The notes below the pieces were generated by a model. That model had not been told where the DNA came from. It saw nothing but the letters and a program-made list of their open reading frames with translations, and did no database searches. From positions 2,232,001 through 2,296,000 of the forward strand of contig OZ242299.1 in the NCBI GenBank assembly GCA_965207995.1: a stretch of DNA of 64,000 nt, written 5' to 3'. Shown in pieces: positions 8,855-18,051 of this stretch; the stretch's first letter is position 1; every line of letters starts with the position of its first letter. Source of the DNA: DAOUKH01 sp965207995. GTDB taxonomy: Bacteria; Chloroflexota; Dehalococcoidia; SHYB01. The position numbers and the translations under genes were made by a program.

Positions 8855-10045
8855 ATGACGTCTGGGCCGGCACCGATCTCCCACTACCCGCTGAGCGGGC
8901 TGCGCGTTGTCGAGATTGCCGAGGGGATCGCGGGCCCGTACTGCGCACGGCTCCTTCACGACGCCGGGGCCGACGTCGTGAAGATAGAGCCTCCGAGCGG
9001 TGACCGTGCTCGCCGTGAGCCGCCCTTCATCGACGAGTCAGGATCGCCCGACGCCGGCGCGCTCTTCGCCTACCTCAACCGTGGGAAACGGTCAGCCGTC
9101 ATGGACGCCGGAAGCCCGCAGGACCGGGCCGCTTTCCGGGAATTAATCTCGACAGCCGACGTCCTAATCCACGACTCCCTCGACCCTTCCGGGTCGTACG
9201 CCGGCATGAATCCGGAGCAGCTTCTCCAAGAGTTCCCTCAACTGGTGACCGTTTCGCTCACGCCGTTCGGGGAGAGCGGCCCCTACGCCGATCTTTTGGC
9301 CGACGACCTCATCCTGGCGGGCATGGGCGGTCTCCTAGCCGTCAGCCCCGGCTTCCCCGACCACGTCATTTCCGAGAACGAGCCGCCATTACGAGCCAAC
9401 GCCCATATTGCCGAGCTGATCGGCGGGGCGTTCGGCGCCATCGGCGGCTTGGTGGCGCTCAGCGCACGGGATGTCACCGGGACAGGCGACTACGTGGAGG
9501 TATCGCTGCATGAGTCGGTGGCGGCGCTTCTTGGCTGGAATCTAGCCGTCACCGAATACGGCGGCACGGCGGTGGGCCGTTATCGGGCGCCCGCCCGGCA
9601 GGCGCCCAACCACTATATGCCCCTGGCCGACGGCTGGGTGGCGCTCGTCGCCTTCATCGAGCGTCATTGGAACAGCCTCGTCGAGCTCATGGGCAACCCC
9701 GAGTGGGCGGCGCGCCCAGAATTCGCCACCGGCCCCGAACGCGGCCTCAACTGGGACCTGCTGGAACCGCTGCTCCTCGATTGGCTGATCGAGCAGCCGT
9801 CGCAGTCCTTCTTCGAGGCGGCACAGTCGCGTGGAATTCCTTCTTGCCCCGCGCTTTCCCTGTCAGAAGCCATCGCCAGCGATCAGGTGGTCGCCCGCGA
9901 CTACCTCGTTTCAATCTCGCCGGATGGGGACCTGGGCCGGTTGCCGGGCGACCCGTTCGTCATCGACGGCCGCCGCCGCAAGGCCGGCGGTGCCGTTCCG
10001 GGGCTCGGCGAGCACACTTGCGACGTACTTGGCGGGACAGACTGA
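8855..10045 (+). CDS. CaiB/BaiF (type III) CoA-transferase
   Basis: A 396-residue single-unit CaiB/BaiF protein with the Rossmann start LSGLRVVEIAEGIAGP, ADVVKIEPPSGD and YLNRGKRS. At the place of the usual nucleophilic Asp it has Glu (E187, in NAHIAELIGG). Some subfamilies of this superfamily do carry Glu here, so loss of activity should not be assumed. Start ATG 8855 puts the family's first conserved block at the expected distance. Its TGA overlaps the next CaiB gene as TGATG, so these two proteins are co-translated. They could form a hetero-oligomer or act on two successive acids. Confidence 0.9.
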   Translation: MTSGPAPISHYPLSGLRVVEIAEGIAGPYCARLLHDAGADVVKIEPPSGDRARREPPFIDESGSPDAGALFAYLNRGKRSAVMDAGSPQDRAAFRELISTADVLIHDSLDPSGSYAGMNPEQLLQEFPQLVTVSLTPFGESGPYADLLADDLILAGMGGLLAVSPGFPDHVISENEPPLRANAHIAELIGGAFGAIGGLVALSARDVTGTGDYVEVSLHESVAALLGWNLAVTEYGGTAVGRYRAPARQAPNHYMPLADGWVALVAFIERHWNSLVELMGNPEWAARPEFATGPERGLNWDLLEPLLLDWLIEQPSQSFFEAAQSRGIPSCPALSLSEAIASDQVVARDYLVSISPDGDLGRLPGDPFVIDGRRRKAGGAVPGLGEHTCDVLGGTD

Positions 10046-11265
10046 TGAGGGCGAACGGTTCCCCCGCCCCGCTCCGCGGCCTCCGCGTGATCGACTTCGG
10101 TCAGATGATCGCCGTGCCCCTGCTAGGGCAGTGGCTGGGGCGCCTTGGCGCCGAGGTCATCCTAGTGGAGAGCCGCGTCAACCTGCCGTCCCGGGCGTTC
10201 GGCCCGTTCGCGAATGATCCGGGGCCTAATACCTCGTCGATCTTCAACTACATGAACCGGAACAAGCGCTCCTGCACCCTCAACCTTCGCACTCCCAAGG
10301 GGGTGGAACTTGCCAAGCGGCTCGTCTCCACCGGCGATGTCGTGCAGGAGAACTTCTCGCCAGGGGTCATGCAACGCCTCGGGCTCGGCTACGAGGAGCT
10401 CGCCGCGGTCAAGCCCGACGTCATCCTGCTTTCGCTGAGCGCCTTCGGCGCGACCGGCCCCTGGAGCCGGTACGCCGCCCTCCACAGCGGGGTGACGCTC
10501 TTGAGCGGACTCGCCGCGGTGACGGGCTACCCCAACGACCGCCCCCGCATGGTCGGCAGCTCCCTCCCCGACCCCATCGCCGCCGTCTACGGTCTGCTCG
10601 GGGTGATGCAGGCTCTGCGCCATCGCGCCGTCTCCGGCAAGGGGCAGCACATCGATCTCTCCATGACCGAGACGGTGCAGGCGCTGCTGCCAGACTCGAT
10701 AGCGGAATGCACGTTGTCGGAACGGGAACCGGAGCGGATCGGCAACGGTCATCGCCGAAAGGCGCCGCACGGCGTCTATCGCGCGGCGGGCGACGACGAA
10801 TGGCTTGCCCTCTCCGTCGACGGCGAGGCGCAGTGGGAAGCGCTGGAAGGCATCATCGGTGGGGAAGGGTTGTCGAATGACCCACGCTTCTCGACCGAAG
10901 TGGATCGGCGGGTGAATCATCAGGCGTTGGACGAAGCTGTCCAGGCTTGGGTGAAGGAACACGACGCCCCAGAGTCAGCACGGCTCCTTCAGGCGTCCGG
11001 GGTTCCCGCCGCCCCGGTGGTCAACGAACGAGCGCTGCTCGCAGACCCGCACCTAAACGAACGAGACTTCGTCGTTCAAGACGACCACCCCGAGGCGGGC
11101 ACGCACCCGATGGCGGGAGTACCATGGCGGTTCCGGCGGGCCGCGCTGGAGGAGAACCGGCCGGCGCCGACGTTGGGCCGGGACAACGACTACGTCTTTC
11201 GAGGCATACTAGGCCTCGACCGGCAAGAGATCGCTGAACTGGAGCGCGAACAGGTTATACACTGA
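10045..11265 (+). CDS. CaiB/BaiF (type III) CoA-transferase
   Basis: A 406-residue CaiB/BaiF enzyme with LRGLRVIDFGQMIAVP, GAEVILVESR, NYMNRNKRS and VVQENFSPG. The family nucleophile is intact (D176, in SSLPDPIAAVYG). It starts within the stop of the preceding CaiB gene (TGATG). It is about as long as formyl-CoA or succinyl-CoA:acid transferases. Together with the double CaiB and the Glu-containing CaiB it gives four CaiB units within 5.6 kb, suggesting CoA activation and recycling around one catabolic substrate. Donor and acceptor acids are not known. Confidence 0.92.
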   Translation: MRANGSPAPLRGLRVIDFGQMIAVPLLGQWLGRLGAEVILVESRVNLPSRAFGPFANDPGPNTSSIFNYMNRNKRSCTLNLRTPKGVELAKRLVSTGDVVQENFSPGVMQRLGLGYEELAAVKPDVILLSLSAFGATGPWSRYAALHSGVTLLSGLAAVTGYPNDRPRMVGSSLPDPIAAVYGLLGVMQALRHRAVSGKGQHIDLSMTETVQALLPDSIAECTLSEREPERIGNGHRRKAPHGVYRAAGDDEWLALSVDGEAQWEALEGIIGGEGLSNDPRFSTEVDRRVNHQALDEAVQAWVKEHDAPESARLLQASGVPAAPVVNERALLADPHLNERDFVVQDDHPEAGTHPMAGVPWRFRRAALEENRPAPTLGRDNDYVFRGILGLDRQEIAELEREQVIH

Positions 11266-11295
11266 GCGCCGGCATGGACGCGGGGGGAGGCTGAG

Positions 11296-12498
11296 ATGAA
11301 ACAGGGCTACCGGTTCGTCGACTGCGACATGCACGTGATGGAGCCCGACGACATATTCGAGCGGTTCCTTGACCCCGCCTTTGCCTCAAGAATCACGACG
11401 CCGACGCACCTTGAGGGCGGGAGCAAGGCCTTCACGCAGCGCTGGCTCATCGACGGAAAATCCAACGACGCCGACCACGAGCTGCTCCAGTACGACAAGT
11501 CCTACGAGCCCCTCGCGGCGGCGTTGGAGAACCCGCACGTCCTGTTCGCCCTCGAGGCCGGCTACGACGCGCCGTCCTTCATCAAGGGCATGGACATCGA
11601 GGGCGTCGACATCGCGGTGCTCTTCCCCAGCGCAGGCCTCAACTTCATCGCGCGGCCCGATCTCGACCCGCTGCTGTCCAACGCCATGGCGCGGGCGTAC
11701 AACGATTGGCTCTACGACTTCTGCAGCCACAGCCCCGACCGCCTGAAGCCGGCGTGCATGCTGCCGGTCCACGACGTCAACCTCGCCTGCCAAGAGCTTG
11801 TGCGGTGCGTGCGCGAGCTCGGCGCCGTTGGGGCCTACCTGCGCCCCAACCCGCTGCCGGGGAAGTACTGGCATTCGAAGCACTGGGACCCCTTGTTCTC
11901 GCTGCTCGAAGAACTCGACGTGCCCCTCTGCTTCCACGAGGGCACGGGCAGCCGCCTCGCCGACGTTGAGAAGCGGTTCGGCTCGAACCGCTTCATGCGC
12001 CACGTCGCCAGCCACCCGACCGAGATGCAACTCGCCCTGATCGCCATGATGATCGGCGGCGTCTTCGAGTTTCATCCCAAACTGACGGTGGCGTTCCTCG
12101 AGGCACAGAGCTGGTGGGTCCCCGGCGTGCTCGACCGGATGACGTGGGACCTCCAACACCACCGGGCCCACGTCCCCTTCCTTAAACATTCGTTCCTTGA
12201 GTACTGGCAGGCTAACTGCTACTCGTCTATCGAAGGGACGGAGCGGGACGTTGGAGCGATCGTCGACCTCATCGGCGGGGACCACCTCTGCGTCACCACC
12301 GACTTTCCCCATTTCGACTCCAACTTCCCCAACGTGTCGAACGCCGTGCTCTCCAATCCGAGCATCACGCCAGAAATCGGAGGGCAGATCCTCTCCGGTG
12401 GCGCCCGCCTCTACGGCTTCGGCGACGAGCACTTCGAGAAGTCCGACGCCGCCCTGCCTGACTGGAGCCAGGCCAGCGAGGCCCAGAGCGCTTCCTAG
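11296..12498 (+). CDS. Amidohydrolase_2 family metal-dependent hydrolase/decarboxylase
   Basis: A 400-residue TIM-barrel amidohydrolase of the ACMSD/gamma-resorcylate decarboxylase branch. The N-terminus has the metal motif DCDMHVMEP (D-x-D-x-H variant). CFHEGTG (about residue 215) and TTDFPHFDS near the C-terminus carry further metal and acid/base ligands. Members hydrolyse or non-oxidatively decarboxylate aromatic and related acids. A GGGGAGG site lies just before the ATG. It is the last enzyme of the CoA-ligase/CaiB operon and directly precedes an MFS transporter. Two paralogues of the same family occur at 26768 and 27894. Confidence 0.9.
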   Translation: MKQGYRFVDCDMHVMEPDDIFERFLDPAFASRITTPTHLEGGSKAFTQRWLIDGKSNDADHELLQYDKSYEPLAAALENPHVLFALEAGYDAPSFIKGMDIEGVDIAVLFPSAGLNFIARPDLDPLLSNAMARAYNDWLYDFCSHSPDRLKPACMLPVHDVNLACQELVRCVRELGAVGAYLRPNPLPGKYWHSKHWDPLFSLLEELDVPLCFHEGTGSRLADVEKRFGSNRFMRHVASHPTEMQLALIAMMIGGVFEFHPKLTVAFLEAQSWWVPGVLDRMTWDLQHHRAHVPFLKHSFLEYWQANCYSSIEGTERDVGAIVDLIGGDHLCVTTDFPHFDSNFPNVSNAVLSNPSITPEIGGQILSGGARLYGFGDEHFEKSDAALPDWSQASEAQSAS

Positions 12499-12506
12499 GC
12501 CTCAGG

Positions 12507-13772
12507 ATGGCCTTCGCCTCGCCTCTGCGCCGGCTTCACGGCATGCATCGAGCATGGTCGTTGCTCGCCGTGGCTTTCGCCGCGCTCTTCATTCTGGGCG
12601 GCGCCCGGAACTCCATTGGTGTGCTCTACACGCCGGTGGCCGACGACTTCGGCGGCGAGCGGTTCGGCCTGTCCGGCGCCATAGCCCTTGGCCAAGTCAT
12701 GCTCGGCGTGGGCTACGTCGCCGCCGGCCTGGCGATGGACCGGTTCGGACCCCAACGCGTGATACCAGTGTTCGCGTTGCTGCACTTGGCCGGCAACCTG
12801 TTGGTCGCCAGGGCCGAGCAGCTTTGGGAGATCTACCTTGGATGGGGCTTTCTGAGCGCGCTGGCCTTTGGCGTCGGCGTCGGTCCGTTCCTGGCGATCA
12901 TGACCCGCTGGTTCCAACGCCACCGCGGTCTTGCGCTGGGCATCACCGCTTCGGCGGCGCAGTTGGGGGTCGTGACGCTCGCCCCCCTGGCCTCACTGAT
13001 GGCCGAGGGGCCGGGCTGGCGATGGGCGTTCGTCTTCTTGGCTACCGCGCCGTTCGTCGCGTTGCTGCTCTCGGCGGTCTACGTTCGGGATAGGCCCCAG
13101 GATGTTGGCCTGCACCCCTACGGTGCGGAGTCGGGCACGGACGCGGCCCCGGTCCCACCGCAGCGACCGGAGTCCTTCCGCGCCGTCGTCGACATCGCGC
13201 TCCGCCGGAGGGCCCTGTGGCTGCTGCTCGGCGCGTATGTTGGCGTGAACATTGGTACCGGAGTCGTCTTGTTCCACTTGGTCAATTTCGGCATCGACGA
13301 AAAACTCTCCCCTGGCGTGGCCGCCTTGCTCCTCTCCGCCATGAGCGGAGTCAGCATCGCCGGACGGATGGCGTTCGGCGTGCTGACGGAACGTTTCCCC
13401 GTAGAGCGGCTGTTCGGGATCGCCATCGTCATGATGGGCGTCGGTCTGGCCGTCCTTCCGTGGCTCGGCGGCGCGGCCGGATACTTTGTCTTCGCTTCGG
13501 CGTTTGGCTTCTTCCTGGGTGGCACCGTGGTCTTCATGCCCGTGATGGGCCGCGCCTTGTTCGGCGAACAGATACTGGCCGGGATTGTCGGCATCCTTCT
13601 GGTCGCGGTGAACGTCGGGTCGGCCTTGGGCGCCATCTTGGGCGGAGCCGTGTACGACGCGACCAAGTCCTACACGCTGGCCTTCCTCGTGGGCGCCGGC
13701 GTCGTCGGTCTTGGTGCGCTCCTGACGCTTCCGGTGCGTCTGTCTCGCGCCGAGCCGCAAGAGGCCGCCTAG
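12507..13772 (+). CDS. MFS transporter
   Basis: A 421-residue major facilitator superfamily carrier with about 12 hydrophobic segments. The signature loops are visible: GLAMDRFGPQRV after helix 2 and the symmetric GRMAFGVLTERFPVERL in the second half. It resembles the monocarboxylate/oxalate-formate antiporter group, but I cannot fix the substrate. It lies 8 nt after the amidohydrolase and is probably the uptake or efflux partner for the acid processed by this operon. It converges on lepA with a short shared hairpin between them. Confidence 0.9.
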   Translation: MAFASPLRRLHGMHRAWSLLAVAFAALFILGGARNSIGVLYTPVADDFGGERFGLSGAIALGQVMLGVGYVAAGLAMDRFGPQRVIPVFALLHLAGNLLVARAEQLWEIYLGWGFLSALAFGVGVGPFLAIMTRWFQRHRGLALGITASAAQLGVVTLAPLASLMAEGPGWRWAFVFLATAPFVALLLSAVYVRDRPQDVGLHPYGAESGTDAAPVPPQRPESFRAVVDIALRRRALWLLLGAYVGVNIGTGVVLFHLVNFGIDEKLSPGVAALLLSAMSGVSIAGRMAFGVLTERFPVERLFGIAIVMMGVGLAVLPWLGGAAGYFVFASAFGFFLGGTVVFMPVMGRALFGEQILAGIVGILLVAVNVGSALGAILGGAVYDATKSYTLAFLVGAGVVGLGALLTLPVRLSRAEPQEAA

Positions 13773-13774
13773 TT

Positions 13775-13790
13775 CTCGCTGCCCAGCGAG
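13775..13790. terminator. Hairpin between convergent MFS and lepA genes
   Basis: CTCGCT-GCCC-AGCGAG forms a 6-bp stem with a 4-nt loop in the 26-nt gap between two convergent stops. It has no T-tract on either side, so it may be a weak bidirectional terminator or only a chance palindrome. Confidence 0.35.
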
Positions 13791-13798
13791 TCGAGGGG

Positions 13799-15643
<1,845 letters not shown>

Positions 15644-15705
15644 CGCCCCTCGATTATCGCACGGCGCCGGGAACCGAACCCACGACCGAGGGTGTGCGAT
15701 GGAGG

Positions 15706-15733
15706 GTAGGGGCGATTCGCGGATCGCCCCTAC
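15706..15733. repeat. Short palindromic element (REP-like)
   Basis: GTAGGGGCGAT and its exact complement ATCGCCCCTAC (11-bp arms) enclose a 6-nt loop in the lepA to dienelactone hydrolase gap. A related GGGCG/CGCCC palindrome followed by CTAC occurs at 54412-54428. It looks like a REP-type element rather than a terminator, as no T-tract follows. Confidence 0.55.
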
Positions 15734-15789
15734 GGAGACCGTTGCGAGACGGGCCTCACTGAGCCCGCGGCGGCGGGTTTCGTTGGCCG

Positions 15790-16527
15790 CTAGCCGAGGT
15801 GCTTCGCGAACCAGGCGAGCGTGCGCTCCCAGGCGTCCTCGGCGGCCTCCTTGTGGTAGCTGGGGCGGTCATCGCAGAAGAAGCCGTGGTTCGCGCCGGA
15901 GTAGATATGGAAGTCGTGCTCCTTGCCCAATTCCGTGAGCAGGGCGTCAACCTCGTTCACGTCCTCCGGCGGGGGGTTCTTGTCGAGCTCGCCGAAGCAG
16001 CCGAGGACCGGCGCGGTGAGGAGCTCTGAGTAATCGTGCGGCGAGAGGGGCCGGCGGCTATGCGTCTCGCGGGTGATCAGCCCGCCGCCGTAGTAGACCG
16101 CCGCCGCCTTCACGTCGCGGTTCAGGCAGGCGCAGAGCCAGGAGAGCGTTCCGCCCATGCAATAGCCCGTGGTGGCGATCCTCGAGGCGTCGGCCTTCTC
16201 CAGGCTCTTGATGAAATCGATCACGACGCGGAAGTCGGCGTTGGACTGCACGTCGTTCATCCCTGTCATGAGGGGCATGATCTTGGGGATTTCTTCGTAG
16301 CCGACGACGATGCCGGGCCCGTTCCGGTAATACATGTCGGGCGAGACCGCGACGTAGCCCTCTTGGGCGAAGCGGTTGGTGACGTCCACGATGTGGGGGT
16401 TCACGCCAAAGGCTTCCATGAAGACGATGACGACGGGGTAGCCGCCGCCCGACGCGGGCTCGGCGACGTAGATGGGCATGGGGCCGCCATCGCCGGCAGC
16501 CTCGACGGTGCGAGTCGTGATTTCCAT
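15790..16527 (-). CDS. Dienelactone hydrolase family protein
   Basis: A 245-residue alpha/beta hydrolase of the dienelactone hydrolase family. The nucleophile elbow is GYCMGG (Cys nucleophile, as in true dienelactone hydrolases), the acid is in GELDKNPPPED, and the catalytic His is in GANHGFFCD. The end WERTLAWFAKHL is typical. Start chosen at 16527 (MEITTRTVE), where GAGGAGG lies about 7 nt upstream; the longer reading to 16596 adds an Arg/Pro-rich leader with no support. These enzymes open lactones in aromatic ring-cleavage routes, but the substrate is not known. It appears to be a single-gene unit. Confidence 0.9.
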   Translation of the reverse strand: MEITTRTVEAAGDGGPMPIYVAEPASGGGYPVVIVFMEAFGVNPHIVDVTNRFAQEGYVAVSPDMYYRNGPGIVVGYEEIPKIMPLMTGMNDVQSNADFRVVIDFIKSLEKADASRIATTGYCMGGTLSWLCACLNRDVKAAAVYYGGGLITRETHSRRPLSPHDYSELLTAPVLGCFGELDKNPPPEDVNEVDALLTELGKEHDFHIYSGANHGFFCDDRPSYHKEAAEDAWERTLAWFAKHLG

Positions 16528-16624
16528 GGGTGCGCCTCCTCGATGCTTGGTGGAAGGCCGCGGCGCCCCGCCGCGGGCCGCGTCATGGTACACCACCTCA
16601 AGCCGTGCGTCCCGCGCCGACCGT

Positions 16625-17086
16625 TCAGGAGGCGAGGTTGAAGAGCGCGCCGACCATGCCCCCGAAGACGAGGTGGCGGACGAGCGAGGCCACGGCGTAC
16701 TCCGCGCCCAGGTTGCTCATGAAGAGGCCGGGGGCCTTCATCCGGCCTTCCTTGATCCCGTGGTGGATGTCGCCGAAGGTGTCCATCGAGAGCATGACGA
16801 GCGCCCAATGGACGACACCGGCGAGCAGGCCGATCCACCAGTTTGGGGCCACGTCGAGGATGAGGAAGGCGAAGGCGTAGAGGAAGGCGAAGACGACGCC
16901 CATCCCCAAATGCATGAGCGCCCCGTAGTAGGGAACGCGGTTTCGGGGGAGGCGGAGCATGCTCCCCAGGATGAGGGTGACGTCGGTGCGGGGCAGGCCG
17001 ACGGCGGGCAGGGCGTACATCACGACCGTCATCACGGCGGTGGCGGCGAGCCCGATCCAGACCGAGTCTCCGAGGTTCAGGTCCAT
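16625..17086 (-). CDS. Small uncharacterised membrane protein
   Basis: A 153-residue hydrophobic protein with four probable membrane helices (residues about 8-30, 55-78, 80-100 and 125-150). A conserved-looking central loop reads MDTFGDIHHGIKEGRMKAPG, with adjacent histidines that could bind a metal. No signal peptide or soluble domain is seen. It lies between the dienelactone hydrolase and the selenoprotein pair, transcribed away from the latter. I do not recognise a named function. Confidence 0.72.
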   Translation of the reverse strand: MDLNLGDSVWIGLAATAVMTVVMYALPAVGLPRTDVTLILGSMLRLPRNRVPYYGALMHLGMGVVFAFLYAFAFLILDVAPNWWIGLLAGVVHWALVMLSMDTFGDIHHGIKEGRMKAPGLFMSNLGAEYAVASLVRHLVFGGMVGALFNLAS

Positions 17087-17346
17087 GCCTCACTCCGCGG
17101 GGGCGCCGCTACTCTAGCACGGGGCGGGTGGGGTGTGGCGTGCCCGCCCGTACCGTTACCGGTGCTCCAGAACAAATCCCTCGCGTGGCTACCAGGCGTA
17201 GTACGCGTTGGATGCGGATTGGTAACCGCGTGGATTCCGAGAACGAATGCTGAGATTCGGCGGCAAGGATTCGAAGATAGCAGTTGACGAGGCGTAGGGA
17301 AGGTTAGAGGATGGAGGCCGTCCGTCGACGCCGAAGGCCATTTGCG

Positions 17347-18030
17347 ATGATGAAGAGGCTTCCCCCACGTTTCGCCGTGCTTGCGGCCGCTGCTCTTGCG
17401 GCGGCGCTGGTGGTAGCGGCGTGCGGCAGCGACGACCCGGCGCCCACCGAGCCTCCAGCGCAGCCGACGGCGGCTCCAGCCACGGCAACCCCGGCCCCGA
17501 CCTCCGCACCCGAAGCAACGGCGGCGCCTGACACGCCGGAGCCCACCGCGGCGCCACCCCCCACTGAGCCGCCCGCCACCGAGCCGCCGGAGGACTTGGC
17601 CATCGACTTCACCCTGCCGAGCGCGAGAGGCGTCGACGTTACCCTCTCCTCCTACCGGGGGGAGCAGGCGGTGATCCTGGTATTTTCCCGCGGCCTCTGG
17701 TGAACTATCTGCCGTCAGCAGCTCGTGGAGCTGCAAGATGAGTACGAATCGCTCCAGGCCGACGGCATTGAGGTCATGTCGGTCAGTACCGACGACGAGA
17801 GCTCAGCGGGGCTTGCGGGCCGCATCGGGCTCGAATATCCGGTGCTCTTCGACCCGGGGCACGACGTGATCGAGCAGTACGGCGTCTACGACCTGCACGG
17901 CGACGGCTTCGCCGCGCACTCGGTCTTCATCGTCGACCGGGACGGCGCGCTCCGCTGGGAGTACGTCAGCGGGAGCACCTACGACACGCCGTCGACGGCG
18001 CACGTGATCGAGCGCGCGAGAGCGGTCTAA
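17347..18030 (+). CDS. Selenocysteine-containing peroxiredoxin-like lipoprotein 1 (TGA at 17701 read as Sec)
   Basis: Two in-frame halves separated only by TGA 17701-17703 form one 227-residue protein if TGA encodes Sec. A lipoprotein signal (MMKRLPPRF..., lipobox VAAC, C26) is followed by an Ala/Pro/Thr-rich linker (about 27-80) and an AhpC/TSA-type thioredoxin-fold domain with DFTLPSARG, VTLSSYRGEQ, VILVFSRGLW-U-TICRQQL, VSTDDE and HSVFIVDRDG. U119 is exactly where this family has its reactive Cys, giving a U-x-x-C centre with C122. A 7-bp hairpin with a GTG loop follows 21 nt after the TGA. Start set by alignment to the second copy (MSKRLSPRF); ATG 17311, with GGAAGG upstream, is an alternative. 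TGA serves as an ordinary stop elsewhere in the window. Likely an outward-facing thiol/selenol peroxidase or reductase. Confidence 0.87.
17701..17734 (+). promoter_or_regulatory. Sec UGA codon with bacterial SECIS-like hairpin (copy 1)
   Basis: TGA 17701-17703 is followed by GCAGCTC (17718-17724), loop GTG (17725-17727) and GAGCTGC (17728-17734), a perfect 7-bp stem. The loop begins 21 nt after the TGA, within the spacing known for bacterial SECIS elements, and it has G and U at the loop start as in those elements. The same hairpin occurs unchanged in the second gene. SelB binding is inferred. Confidence 0.75.
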
Positions 18031-18051
18031 CTGGCGCGACCGCGGCTAGAG

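Noticed and set aside
15665..15695. tRNA-like GGTTCG fragment on the minus strand upstream of lepA
   Set aside because: Only a T-arm-like piece is visible; no acceptor, anticodon or D-arm can be paired, and a palindromic repeat occupies the upstream side.
17701..17703. TGA read as a nonsense mutation or a sequencing error that splits a peroxiredoxin gene
   Set aside because: The same TGA lies at the reactive-Cys column in both tandem copies, sequence on both sides stays in frame and well conserved, and a SECIS-like hairpin follows each.
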